Assembly (NCBI RefSeq): GCF_007004725.1
Contig: NZ_ML660169.1
Span: 186,001 to 250,000 of the forward strand
Direction of reading: 5' to 3'
From: Aliikangiella coralliicola
Lineage (GTDB): Bacteria > Pseudomonadota > Gammaproteobacteria > Enterobacterales > Kangiellaceae
Length of the DNA stretch: 64,000 nt
The position numbers were made by a program, and so were the translations under genes. Shown here piece after piece: positions 48,101 through 56,326 of the stretch. How positions within the stretch are numbered: position 1 is the first letter of the stretch; every line of letters starts with the position of its first letter. The notes beneath the pieces are model-generated. The model saw nothing but the letters and a program-made list of their open reading frames with translations. It did no database searches and was not told the origin of the DNA.

Positions 48101-51100
48101 GCGACCGTTGCCACACGCGGACTCACCCCGGCATAAGGTTTTAACCCCCGAGCCTTGCGTTCACTATTGACTAAAAACAACGCTTTTTGCTGGAGCGTGT
48201 AGCTGTCCCACTGCGCCTGCTCGGGCATTTTCAGGTATTGCCAGATAGTGCTGTCTATCCGCCTGGCGTGATTAAAGGCTTTTTCGATTTCAGTTACATC
48301 ACTAAAATTCGCTCCACTCCAGGCAATGTCATCCTGAGGATAACTGTCAACAAAATCAAAGTCGTCTTCGACCTCGGTCGCCTGGCACTGCTGCAACGGA
48401 TAATTAACGTTAACAACAACCGTATCTGTCGATGACAAGCCTTCCGTATCCACCACGGTCAGAGTCACAGTATGCACACCAGCCGAAAAATCCTCTTTGG
48501 TAAATTGAGCCTCATTACTCAACAATTGACCACCGAATGTCCACTCATATGTCGCAATGCCAGTATCGTCACTACTACCGGTGGCATCAAAATTAACCGC
48601 TTCCCCCACCAGAATAGTCTGGTCATCTCCTGCATCAGCAACCGGCGGTCCGTCATTAACCGCAATCACATCAATGGTCACCATGGCCACATTCGAATCC
48701 AAAGCCCCATCGTTGGCCTTAAAGGTGAAACTATCATTCCCAAAATAATTGGCATTGGGCGTATAAGTCACGGTATTTTGCCCCACCAGAACCGCGCTAC
48801 CGTTCGCTGGTAAATCCACTAACTGATAACTTAAGGTATCCCCATTGCCATCGGTGGCCTGTAAAGTGATATCTATCGACTCATCTTCATTCACACTCAC
48901 ACTTTGCGAACTGGCCACCGGCGCCACATTGGGCTCGGCTACTACAGTCACCGTGAAAGGAACTGCCGTGACTAATCCATTATTGTCCGTCAGATGAAGC
49001 TCCAGTTGATGCTCGCCAAGGGATAAGCTGCTGGTGGAGTAGACCACTTCCAAACTCAACAATCGGCGCCCACTGGTTAAGTCAAACCAGCGATAGGTGA
49101 CAATTTCTCCGTCTGGATCATGGCTTTCACTGGCATCAAGAGTCACCAGGCTGCCCACCGAGACAGTCCGGTCATCAGCTCCTAACGCAACAGGCGCACT
49201 AAAGTCCCGCACACAGCGAGCATAATTCTCGGGATCACCAAAGTTGTTGGTTTTGGTACTCAGCCTATGATTACCATTGCCGCTGCTGGCCCAAATCACA
49301 TGGGCTTTGTTGGCGTCATTATGAGCGCTGGTTGAACTCCAGAAATCCGCGTTAATCCCCGGATTATATTTAAACGCTGACACCGGGAATGAAATCAAGC
49401 TATCAAAGGTCGACTGAAGCTCATTGATATTCGGTAGCCGCCAGTCGGTTGACCCATCCAGTTCAAGATTTTCACAATAAGTTAGCGCCTGGGCGTAAGT
49501 ATAAAATTCAGTTCCAACCTCACTGGTATCCTGCCACATCAGTCGATTAACCGAATCAATCACCACATTCACATCAGGAAGGTAGCCCTTAAACCGAGAA
49601 AAATGTCCCTCGAATCGTGGCACACCACTAACACAGCGCACAGCTTTGTCTGAATTAATGCTGCTTTGTGAACGTAATCCTGAATCGAAATTGACAGCCA
49701 TCGACAGCTGACTACCTGAAACATTATCGGTGTCCGCACTCCAGTAATCGCTAGCCAGGGCATTGGCAAAAGCGCTGTCAATTTTGGCATCGCCATCGCC
49801 CAGAGATACTTTAAAGTCAACCAGATAAAATAATTCCAGTGCTGTTGGTAGACGCCAGTCATTGCGTCCATCATGACTTAAGTTATCACAATAGTTTGTC
49901 GCGTCATTCCAGTTCAGACTGAGCAGCTGGTTATCGCCGCTATCCTGCCAGGTCAGGTTGTTGACGGTGTCTACCACCACTTCACTGGCTGCATCACGGG
50001 TATAATTTCGATTAACACCCCAAGTCAAGTCACCATCGTCAAACCCTTGATAACTGGTTGTCTGGCCGGTTTGTGGCAATTGGGTACTTCGGTAACGACT
50101 GCTTTGCTGAGAATCGGCACAGCCATTGGCATCGACAGTTTCTCCTGTAGGTGTATCCGGACACTGGTCAAGCGCGTTATTTACGCCGTCATTATCATCG
50201 TCAAGCTGGGTCGCAGAACAACCATTGGCGTCAACGGATTCTCCGGCGGGCGTATCAGGACACTGGTCAGCGCCGTCCTGCACCCCGTCATTATCAGAAT
50301 CCGCTTGAGAAACGCTGCAGCCTGCGGCATCAACGGACTCACCAGGTGGTGTTCCCGGACACTGGTCCAGGTCATTGGTCACGCCGTCGTTATCTTCATC
50401 AAGCTGAGATTGCGCACAGCCATTGGCGTCCACCGCTTCACCAGCAGGCGTATTTGGACACTGATCGAGGCCATTGGCAACGCCATCACTATCATCATCC
50501 TGTTGAGATTGGGAGCATCCGAAAGCATCAACGGTTTCACCATCAGGCGTATCAGGACACTGATCCACATTATTCGCCACCCCGTCGTTGTCATCGTCAA
50601 GCTGCGAAGGCGAGCAACCATTAGCATCAGGCTGCTCAACCGATGGCGTGTCGGGGCATTGATCGATATCATTATTGACCCCGTCATTATCATCATCCAG
50701 TTGAGACTGAGCACAACCATTAGCGTCAACGATTTCACCCACCAATGTGCCAGGACACTGATCTTTATCGTTGGTGACGCCATCGTTGTCGCTATCAAGT
50801 TGAGAAGCTGCGCATCCATCGGGTTTTACTGATGCGCCTTCTGGTGTACCGGGACATTGATCTAAGTCGTTAGTCACGCCGTCGTTATCGTCGTCCAATT
50901 GAGATTGAGCACAGCCGTTAGCATCAACCGAAGCGCCCGCAGGTGTGTCTGGGCATTGGTCGACATCATTGGCTACACCATCATTATCATCATCAGGGGC
51001 CGTGACCGCAGTGACTGTCACGGTTGCCGTGGCGCTACTGCTAAGTCCACCACTATCAACTACACTGGCAGTGACTGTATGAACACCAACTGATGGAATA

Positions 51101-53865
51101 AAGGTGAATGACGCTCCCGTCCCGGTTGAATCACTTAAATCATCGGTCCATAAGATCTGTGCACTCAGATCACCATCTTCCTTATCTGAAGCCGTTGCGT
51201 TGAGTATAACGCTTTCACCTTCTGTCACTGTCACTTGTGTTTCTGACAATGTTACAAGCGGCGGCTCATTTTCTCCTCCGCCCGCGACAGGTACAAAACG
51301 CGTAGCATCAGCCCCCACAAAGGAGCCATCTGCACCGGTTTCGTCGATTTCCAAATACCCCTGTTCGCCAGCGTTAAACTGGTATTGTCCGAGCAGTAAC
51401 CATTGGGCAGTAACACCTGTCGAACAGTTCTGATCAACTTCAACAATCGACTGACCATCTGCATGCTGAATAATATGCCGAGTGTTACTGGAGCGGCTGT
51501 TGTGGCAGGCTGTCCACACATAAACTGCATGCTCGCCTTGCGCCAGCGTGGGTGTAAATCGATAACTGTCAAAGTCTCCGCCCACAGTCGCGTAACGGGA
51601 ACCAGTCCCATAGTAGTTTTTGGCGCTTGAACTACTCCATTTACCCGTTTGTGTCACCCCATCATCGCCATGATCAAGAATGATTTCTACTGCAGGTGGC
51701 ACCTCACAGCCATTAGAATCGACTGAGGCGCCTGCTGGTGTATTCGGGCATTGGTCTAAATCGTTAGTTATACCATCATTGTCATCATCTAATTGGGAGG
51801 TGGCGCAACCATCTGAGTCTACTGTAGCGCCTGATGGAGTATTTGGGCATTGGTCTAAATCGTTCGTTACGCCATCGTTATCATCATCCAGTTGAGAACT
51901 CTCGCAACCATTGGAGTCGACCGTGGCGCCTGCTGGTGTATTCGGGCATTGGTCTAAATCGTTCGTTACGCCATCATTATCATCATCTAATTGGGAGGTG
52001 GCGCAACCATCTGAGTCTACTGTAGCGCCTGATGGAGTATTTGGGCATTGATCTAAATCGTTAGTCACACCATCATTGTCATCGTCTAATTGGGAGGTGG
52101 CGCAACCATCTGAGTCTACTGTAGCGCCTGATGGAGTATTTGGGCATTGATCTAAATCGTTAGTCACACCATCATTGTCATCGTCTAATTGAGAAGTCGC
52201 GCAACCATCGGAATCTACTGTGGCGCCTGCAGATGTGTTGGGACACTGATCTAAATCGTTAGTCACACCATCGTTATCATCATCCAGTTGAGAAGTCGCG
52301 CAACCATCGGAATCTACTGTGGCTCCCGTTGGCGTGTTAGGACACTGATCCAAATCGTTAGTCACACCATCGTTATCATCATCCAATTGGGAAGTCGCAC
52401 AACCATTAGAATCGACTGCGGCGCCTGATGGTGTATTCTGACACTGATCCAAATCGTTAGTCACACCATCGTTATCATCATCCAGTTGGGAAGTGGCACA
52501 ACCGTTTGAATCGACTGCGGCGCCTGATGGCGTGTTCGGACATTGGTCTAAATCGTTACTCACGCCATCATTGTCATCATCTAATTGGGAAGTCGCACAA
52601 CCATTAGAATCGACTGCGGTGCCTGATGGCGTGTTCGGACATTGGTCTAAATCGTTACTCACGCCATCATTGTCATCATCTAATTGGGAAGTCGCACAAC
52701 CATTAGAATCGACTGCGGCGCCTGATGGGGTATTCGGGCATTGGTCTAGATCGTTAGTCACACCATCATTGTCATCATCTAATTGAGAAGTGGCGCAACC
52801 ATCCGAGTCTACTGTAGCGCCTGCAGGTGTATTTGGGCATTGATCTAAATCGTTAGTCACACCATCATTATCATCATCTAATTGAGAAGTGGCGCAACCA
52901 TCCGAGTCTACTGTGGCGCCTGATGGGGTATTCGGGCATTGGTCTAAATCGTTAACCACGCCGTCATTATCATCATCCGGTGCAGTTTGGGCGTTTACTG
53001 TTACTGTTGCAGTTGTCATGCTGCTTCCACCGTCACTATCAACGACACTGGCAGTCACAGTATGAACACCAACACTGGGCGTGAAAGTGAAACTGTCACC
53101 GGTTCCGGTTTGTCCACTCAGATCATCGCTCCAGTTAACCTGCTCACTGAGATCGCCATCTTCTGCATCTGTTGCTGTCGCGGTCAAGGTGACACTTTCA
53201 CCTTCGGTAACTGTCACTTGAGTTTCTGACAATGTAATAACCGGAAGCTGGTTACTATTGCCCGCGACTTCCACAAAACGAGCCGCATCAGCCCCGACAA
53301 ATGACCCATCGGCACCTTGATCAGTGATTTCAAGATAACCTTGCGTTCCCGCGTTAAAAGCATAAGTACCTAACGACAACCACTGGGCGGTCACTGCAGT
53401 GGGACAGTTTTGATCAATGTTAAGGGTTGTTTGTCCTGCGGCGTGTTGAATAATGTGCTCGGTATTACTGGAGCGAGTTTTATGACAGGCTATCCAGACA
53501 TAAACTTCATACTGACTTTGCGCCAAAGTGGGCGTGTACCGATAACGTTTCACTTCTCCACCAACAACGGCGTAACGCGAGCCTGTACCATAATAATTTT
53601 TGGCGCTTGAACTGCTCCATTTGCCATCGACGGTCACACCTGTATCGCCGTGATCAAGTATAATTTCGTCACCGGGAGCTGAAAAAGAAGTTGTGGAGAA
53701 GGTAAAAATAAACAGAATAATTATCAACTTTTCGACGGAGTTGACTAATTTGAGATTATTTCTAAAAATTCGAGTTGTACCAATATTATTGTTATCTCTG
53801 GTTTTAAAAACGTTTAAAATCAAGCTGATACTAGACAAAATTGTTTTTGGCAAATATTTAGACAT
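41860..53865 (-). CDS. giant secreted multidomain protein: golvesin-like, TSP3, DUF1566, CAP and Rhs with C-terminal toxin-like tip
   Basis: 4001 residues. The start has GGGAG 7 bases upstream. The N-terminus is unusually long, with a hydrophobic export segment at about 47-63 (KLIIILFIFTFSTTSFSA). Approximate order: golvesin-like domain 65-205; Ig-like 210-290; 13 thrombospondin type 3 repeats 295-724; second golvesin-like 725-870; Ig-like 870-955; nine TSP3 repeats 956-1253; two DUF1566 domains 1285-1550; PKD and cadherin-like domains 1560-1820; CAP domain about 1830-2070 (LVNSERKARGLKPYAG); Big_2 Ig-like; carboxypeptidase-regulatory-like; two more DUF1566 domains about 2715-2990; YD/Rhs repeats and core 3005-3842 (YDEFGVVTND, GARDYDAAVGRWTKKDP, NIYGYVFSDPINLIDPGG); C-terminal tip about 3845-4001. 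A large surface or released effector; target unknown. Confidence 0.88.
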   Translation of the reverse strand: MSKYLPKTILSSISLILNVFKTRDNNNIGTTRIFRNNLKLVNSVEKLIIILFIFTFSTTSFSAPGDEIILDHGDTGVTVDGKWSSSSAKNYYGTGSRYAVVGGEVKRYRYTPTLAQSQYEVYVWIACHKTRSSNTEHIIQHAAGQTTLNIDQNCPTAVTAQWLSLGTYAFNAGTQGYLEITDQGADGSFVGADAARFVEVAGNSNQLPVITLSETQVTVTEGESVTLTATATDAEDGDLSEQVNWSDDLSGQTGTGDSFTFTPSVGVHTVTASVVDSDGGSSMTTATVTVNAQTAPDDDNDGVVNDLDQCPNTPSGATVDSDGCATSQLDDDNDGVTNDLDQCPNTPAGATVDSDGCATSQLDDDNDGVTNDLDQCPNTPSGAAVDSNGCATSQLDDDNDGVSNDLDQCPNTPSGTAVDSNGCATSQLDDDNDGVSNDLDQCPNTPSGAAVDSNGCATSQLDDDNDGVTNDLDQCQNTPSGAAVDSNGCATSQLDDDNDGVTNDLDQCPNTPTGATVDSDGCATSQLDDDNDGVTNDLDQCPNTSAGATVDSDGCATSQLDDDNDGVTNDLDQCPNTPSGATVDSDGCATSQLDDDNDGVTNDLDQCPNTPSGATVDSDGCATSQLDDDNDGVTNDLDQCPNTPAGATVDSNGCESSQLDDDNDGVTNDLDQCPNTPSGATVDSDGCATSQLDDDNDGITNDLDQCPNTPAGASVDSNGCEVPPAVEIILDHGDDGVTQTGKWSSSSAKNYYGTGSRYATVGGDFDSYRFTPTLAQGEHAVYVWTACHNSRSSNTRHIIQHADGQSIVEVDQNCSTGVTAQWLLLGQYQFNAGEQGYLEIDETGADGSFVGADATRFVPVAGGGENEPPLVTLSETQVTVTEGESVILNATASDKEDGDLSAQILWTDDLSDSTGTGASFTFIPSVGVHTVTASVVDSGGLSSSATATVTVTAVTAPDDDNDGVANDVDQCPDTPAGASVDANGCAQSQLDDDNDGVTNDLDQCPGTPEGASVKPDGCAASQLDSDNDGVTNDKDQCPGTLVGEIVDANGCAQSQLDDDNDGVNNDIDQCPDTPSVEQPDANGCSPSQLDDDNDGVANNVDQCPDTPDGETVDAFGCSQSQQDDDSDGVANGLDQCPNTPAGEAVDANGCAQSQLDEDNDGVTNDLDQCPGTPPGESVDAAGCSVSQADSDNDGVQDGADQCPDTPAGESVDANGCSATQLDDDNDGVNNALDQCPDTPTGETVDANGCADSQQSSRYRSTQLPQTGQTTSYQGFDDGDLTWGVNRNYTRDAASEVVVDTVNNLTWQDSGDNQLLSLNWNDATNYCDNLSHDGRNDWRLPTALELFYLVDFKVSLGDGDAKIDSAFANALASDYWSADTDNVSGSQLSMAVNFDSGLRSQSSINSDKAVRCVSGVPRFEGHFSRFKGYLPDVNVVIDSVNRLMWQDTSEVGTEFYTYAQALTYCENLELDGSTDWRLPNINELQSTFDSLISFPVSAFKYNPGINADFWSSTSAHNDANKAHVIWASSGNGNHRLSTKTNNFGDPENYARCVRDFSAPVALGADDRTVSVGSLVTLDASESHDPDGEIVTYRWFDLTSGRRLLSLEVVYSTSSLSLGEHQLELHLTDNNGLVTAVPFTVTVVAEPNVAPVASSQSVSVNEDESIDITLQATDGNGDTLSYQLVDLPANGSAVLVGQNTVTYTPNANYFGNDSFTFKANDGALDSNVAMVTIDVIAVNDGPPVADAGDDQTILVGEAVNFDATGSSDDTGIATYEWTFGGQLLSNEAQFTKEDFSAGVHTVTLTVVDTEGLSSTDTVVVNVNYPLQQCQATEVEDDFDFVDSYPQDDIAWSGANFSDVTEIEKAFNHARRIDSTIWQYLKMPEQAQWDSYTLQQKALFLVNSERKARGLKPYAGVSPRVATVAQDFADYLRTNNEVITHTRSSDGASHQDRLEEDPYIQENHEGAFENIYANYQTISAGEAIVGAIYQWTYEDKFPASGASWGHRSAILWVGFNENNDSPFTEGLVGFGVSIGAYQPPGSVGDGQGAVVVMNGIDQKAAWTHNDTIDVDISEASQCNNEVELFLDESVIDTNGLSALIISPTNIALNPGDVQSLTVTGLYQDGSTQDLTSAVSFTADNSSIVQVDNGVITALNFGQVSLYTTFNGFSSNRINVFVGEPTDLTNLADTFAEDYLQYIPSNTTIKHYDPKAFSLFTGQVNDRNGVGVSGVMISFYRQPEFGSVVTDEQGRFIIAGQAGPRTIVYRKDGYLTLHREIIAASSAWAVLDDVIVLPVDSKATAIDLTATETQVHHSSVVTDGSGSRSKTIVFDGVNQVTITSPDGSTRNFNNFMVRATEYELPASMPADLPAESAFTYCAELEIPGVGDDEMVSFDKPVTLYTDNFLNFAVGEIIPVGYYDRQPGGWKASENGVVVKMLDANGDGVIDGLDYTGDDIADDIDGDGDSSDEVAGTSAFSPGETYWRSQMDHFSAQDENLNGQSGGGMPFLGYIVINEDSQEDPEKDNEKTCANSYIKHRPQAFHEDIAITGTGLTLHYSSQRTANYHHKIEVAVSEDKLPPAVIEMIAVLEIGGHRFEQKFAPALMQDATFTWNGESVDGEYIRGAVVGKISIGYRYATEYMSAGNAATSSQPLESFPNAWAQVGSSSTGVSGRDSEIIWSVDSIRLMNAPNTHFAEGWSLSNHHIKTPFNKVYLGNGDAVEVEDASLVLKTGITHSLHTGDDGYYQKGGSEIDYEVNADGVLVDKVTGLKWQYLTQSAARFKLKSEAQAYCENLQLGEGIWRLPTYKELAYAIDKSRRQHDFPIYNFEALSHWNKARVDNDEYSPVMCVQGESLDIRYAAGLKRNATDNVVVDEENGLMWQDVAENASVTRDWKASIDYCEALDHAGYSDWRLPNINELAYALPNTTFIHQTVLDNGGTGESWYPGVSFRKPYWASTPNVSSDVGAWAIESPAYAWPYTQDEQFYARCVRDDLTRARSPYVFDQAGKHIKTIDLNSGITLTTFEYDDQNRLIAVKDRFDNTVIINRDTDGKVLDIVSPDGYKTKLTVDENNDLRRVEYDDQSGYDFVYQNSLMTEETDPKGNQFVKTYNTLGRVEQVEDPEGGVWGFFNAKDEATKIVSYGITTAENTRFETQESRLANGDTSYTTTHQDLSQTGIIRQADDLKETFTGSGVVTVIDKVIDTKTRQEIPHTITTTLPSGLISTSQVEKIYGENGTDLSQLTLELTQNGKVSQVFSNFVNGQKTVTSAEGRTTTSTFDPITQLITGQQITGLNAVSFDYDDRGRLTQMSVGDRSVTYAFDDAVSKGQLTSFTDSLQRTTAFEYDALGRLKKTIYPDGSELLQTWDANGNLATLQPPGQPVHRFNYNSVNKEKQYTPPAVSGVTKPETVYDYDKDRKLTKITRPDNQEIGFNYKPGTDQLSSVDIPRGSYTYGYDGHGNVGSITAPDNGQLSFDYDGSLLIEQTWAENIVGKVSQSYNADFLVDEQCVNTSDCVSYGYDDDNLLVSAGGLTISREVQKAGLINGTMLNKISTNIDYNLFGEMSGSSSVYDNNTNLFETTYVHDKLGRIRQKTETIEGSSSTEIYTYDDVGRIETVTRGNDTTTYTYDGNGNRLTKVKDGSTETGVYDAQDRLLSYAGNTYSYSDDGELKSKTDTIISQTTTYTYDVLGNLTSVVIPNGQSNTTIDYIVDGRNRRIGKKVNGTLLQSFLYSDKLNPIAELNGNNQIVSRFVYGTKINVPDYLIKGGVTYRIISDYLGSPRLVVNAANGDIVQRMDYDEFGVVTNDTNPGFQPFGFAGGIYDRDTKLVRFGARDYDAAVGRWTKKDPIRFSGGDSNIYGYVFSDPINLIDPGGKLAFVVPFVPWIITGTDLAIVGLGGACIFTNCTKEAGEALSDIVNQYNEEADDSKEVDCDKGEDGRLKDRPHGYMPGDKGAEKWGRKEGVGAKEGRRRFHEIKWDDNMAGAKENYWVDPNTGDVIDPAGDWVGNLNDG
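50107..50998 (-). repeat. nine diverged TSP3 repeats (99 bp each)
   Basis: Units of 33 codons with consensus DDDNDGVxNxxDQCPDTPxGExVDANGC. The calcium-binding Asp pattern is kept in all, but the units differ from one another. Confidence 0.9.
51694..52980 (-). repeat. thirteen near-identical TSP3 repeats (99 bp each)
   Basis: Units of 33 codons with consensus DDDNDGVTNDLDQCPNTPSG followed by ATVDSDGCATSQL. Far more uniform at protein and DNA level than the second block, indicating recent expansion or gene conversion. Confidence 0.9.
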
Positions 53866-54383
53866 GTTCCTTCTCCCTTCAAACTTTTAATCTTTCCGTA
53901 CACACAAAAAGTGTCAGTTAATAACAAAATACCAATATGCAGTTCTTTACAAAGATTGAACTTACTTGCCATTGATTATGAGTTTGTCTCACTAAAACCG
54001 TTAGCAAAAATCGGACAATGACTATCACTAATCAGACATTTTGATGAAATTTGCTTTTTTCACGAGCCAAATAAATCCCAATCCAAACGGATGGGTAAAA
54101 ATCTAATGGGAATATAACGGCCGCTATTAAATTAGAGAGGAAACTTCAGGTTTTAAATCCCTTTAATTTCGCCATTTTAGCGAATCAATACTACCCTTTG
54201 AAAAATCTCAATAAGAGATTTTTCAAATAAGGATTCTACTCACTTGAACCACCACTTTCAAGTAAAAGTCAAAGCGGAATAGTTAATTAAATATAATGAA
54301 ACGGTATTTGTATCGGTGCTAATCACAGAAAATTCAGACTCCAAACCACCAGGCCTTTCAAAACATTACCCTAACAAAAATAG
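53866..54383. other. intergenic region upstream of the giant gene
   Basis: About 520 bp with no gene. It must hold the promoter of the giant protein. A perfect 13-bp hairpin lies at 54197-54227. Confidence 0.55.
54197..54227. terminator. hairpin downstream of the DUF4399 gene
   Basis: TTTGAAAAATCTC (54197-54209), loop AATAA, GAGATTTTTCAAA (54215-54227). A perfect stem whose T-rich arm could end transcription of the M48/DUF4399 operon, or influence the giant gene behind it. Confidence 0.45.
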
Positions 54384-54839
54384 TCACTTTACAATCACCA
54401 TAATTTGTTCAGATACCACCATTGGCTCGTGAGGAATATGCAATTTATCACCTAGTATCAATTGCAAAGTATGCTTGCCTTTCGTCAACGTCAGCTCAAC
54501 TTCCGTTTGCCCTCCACCGAAATGCATGACCTCTCCTCCCATAGGTACACCATGGGCAGGCAATGAATTGGCATCAATAAGCAAATGATGATGGCCAGTA
54601 TTCGGTTTATCAACGCCTGCTGGCGCTACGCCCATTCCAGAAAGACCGAACCTGACCGTAAAGGTAGTCGAAACTTCTTCCCCATTTTTTGGCTCAATAA
54701 TATAAACTTTGGCATTTTCGGGAGATTTAGTTATCTCTGTATTACTTACCGTGTTTCGCTTTTTTTGGCTATCGGCAGATACAAATCCAATTGAAGAAAT
54801 GATTGAAATTAACAATAGAAATAGTCTTTTATTGTTCAT
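54384..54839 (-). CDS. DUF4399 periplasmic protein
   Basis: 151 residues. Signal peptide (about 1-22) and a beta-rich DUF4399 domain (about 43-150): VYIIEPKNGEEVSTTFTVRFGLSGMGVAP, NTGHHHLLID, HFGGGQTEVELTLTKGKHTLQLILGD and PHEPMVVSEQI. The His cluster suggests metal binding, but function is unknown. It is 28 bp after the M48 gene and ends that operon. Confidence 0.85.
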   Translation of the reverse strand: MNNKRLFLLLISIISSIGFVSADSQKKRNTVSNTEITKSPENAKVYIIEPKNGEEVSTTFTVRFGLSGMGVAPAGVDKPNTGHHHLLIDANSLPAHGVPMGGEVMHFGGGQTEVELTLTKGKHTLQLILGDKLHIPHEPMVVSEQIMVIVK

Positions 54840-54867
54840 GGCAAATACCTTTCTGTTTCACCGTTCG

Positions 54868-55761
54868 CTAACGTAAGCTGGATAAAAAACGGTTTTCAAC
54901 TGTCTTGGTGGAACGTATATTTTTTTCAACATAATTTAATGCATTGAAAGCCGTATGAATTCTCTCACTCGGTTTTGGATGCGTCGCCAAAACTAAAGTT
55001 TTGCGTTTATCGTCAATGCTTTCGATAAGTTGCATTACTGCAAGATAGGCATAAGGATCATACCCCGCTCTTGTCATCAAAATGACTGCCTTTTGATCGG
55101 CATCAAGTTCATCTTCTCGACTTAATCCTTTGGTATAAAGGGTGTGAGTCGTATTAAATAATCCCTTTGCGATTTGGCGATTTTTAAGAGAGTCTTGTGA
55201 ATAGCCTCCCTTTTGAGATTGACGATAATCTGCTGCTATAAATGCCAGGTCTCCGATATTCGAAAAGGTGCTACTTTTTTCAATCGCTTTAACTTGATGC
55301 TTTTGTTCAATATGAACAACTTCATGCGCTAAAACGGCAGCAAGTTCAGCTTCACTGGAAAGCCTATCAAGCACACCGGACGAAATCACAACGTAACCGC
55401 CTGGCATCGAAAACGCGTTAAAATCAGGTGTATCGATAACAATAAATTGCCACTGAACCTGAGCGGTTTTATCTTTCTCAGGATTTGCGTGTAATGCCAC
55501 CCAGCTTCCAACTTGATTCACATATTTTTGTAACTTTGCATTAGGATGAATTTTGCTGCTGCCAACGATAATCGCTGTCATTTGTTGACCGACTGCCTGC
55601 TGTTCTTCCAACGACATTTTATTGCCTGTGATTACTCCTGCACCAGCGGATGCTAGCTTTCCCACATCCAGGCTACCAACTTTTAAACCACATCCCAACA
55701 TGAAAAAAAGCACACAGGAAAATAAACAACTCAGCGGAATTTTAAAAAATCGATTAATCAT
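54868..55761 (-). CDS. M48-family metalloprotease lipoprotein
   Basis: 297 residues. Lipobox MLGCG (about 21-25), then a peptidase M48 domain with zinc motif AHEVVHIEQKH (about 144-154) and the third ligand in REDELDADQKAV (about 204-215). TPDFNAFSMPGGYVVISSGVLDRL is the typical lead-in (as in LoiP/BepA-type proteases). Probably anchored in the periplasm for quality control of envelope proteins. Its ATG overlaps the stop of the SH3-like gene by 8 bases (ATGATTAA), so the two are translationally coupled. Confidence 0.9.
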   Translation of the reverse strand: MINRFFKIPLSCLFSCVLFFMLGCGLKVGSLDVGKLASAGAGVITGNKMSLEEQQAVGQQMTAIIVGSSKIHPNAKLQKYVNQVGSWVALHANPEKDKTAQVQWQFIVIDTPDFNAFSMPGGYVVISSGVLDRLSSEAELAAVLAHEVVHIEQKHQVKAIEKSSTFSNIGDLAFIAADYRQSQKGGYSQDSLKNRQIAKGLFNTTHTLYTKGLSREDELDADQKAVILMTRAGYDPYAYLAVMQLIESIDDKRKTLVLATHPKPSERIHTAFNALNYVEKNIRSTKTVENRFLSSLR

Positions 55762-56326
55762 GACGTTTCCCCTGATACTTTATAGACTGAGACTTTAGCG
55801 GAATTTTTCCGGCAAAACTTTTAGCTTCCTTTTCAGAAACCTTAAATCGTTTTGCTATTTCCAACGCGTTAAAATCTGCTTTCGCATTCTTAATATCTGC
55901 CTCGCCAATACCACGTACCCCGGTGGTCGCAGTTATGTTACTGCCTCCGCGACGCAAACTGATCTCGCTATATTTTGAACCTTTCTTTTTCGATGGCGTT
56001 ACTCGTTGAAATTTAACCTGTAACATAGTCAACCAGCCTGCTTTCTTGTTCGGCAATTGGACCTGGTACCACCCGCCCTGCCGCTTTTTAATTTCTACCG
56101 ATTGTCCTTTTTTTACAGTGAACAGATTTTTAGCCTGAAAACCCGGGCTGTCTTTTAAAGTTGAGTCCACAACGAGTGTCGCCGGCGTTGCATGACCTTG
56201 CCAGCTCATTATCGTGAGAATAAAAAGTGTCATTGTAAAAACTAACCAATGTTGTTTTTCCAACTGATTCGTTTTATTTATTCCGACTAAAAGTCGGCTC
56301 TTTCCACTTATCCGCTTAATTTTCAT
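55754..56326 (-). CDS. SH3-like domain envelope protein
   Basis: 190 residues from the ATG at 56326, which overlaps the stop of the cyclase gene by 11 bases. One hydrophobic segment (about 27-42) exports or anchors it. A bacterial SH3 domain follows (about 48-105: LKDSPGFQAKNLFTVKKGQSVEIKKRQGGWYQVQLPNKKAGWL in two parts), then a basic region with TTGVRGIGEADIKNAKAD. It lies between the cyclase and the M48 protease and may connect them. Ligand probably peptidoglycan or a protein; not shown. Confidence 0.7.
   Translation of the reverse strand: MKIKRISGKSRLLVGINKTNQLEKQHWLVFTMTLFILTIMSWQGHATPATLVVDSTLKDSPGFQAKNLFTVKKGQSVEIKKRQGGWYQVQLPNKKAGWLTMLQVKFQRVTPSKKKGSKYSEISLRRGGSNITATTGVRGIGEADIKNAKADFNALEIAKRFKVSEKEAKSFAGKIPLKSQSIKYQGKRHD

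Noticed and set aside
50107-52980. Regular 99-bp repeats resembling an array, and long open frames on the plus strand (for example 50047-50832)
   Set aside because: The repeats are in-frame TSP3 units of the minus-strand giant gene without spacers, so this is not CRISPR. The plus-strand frames are open only because the repeat length is a multiple of three.
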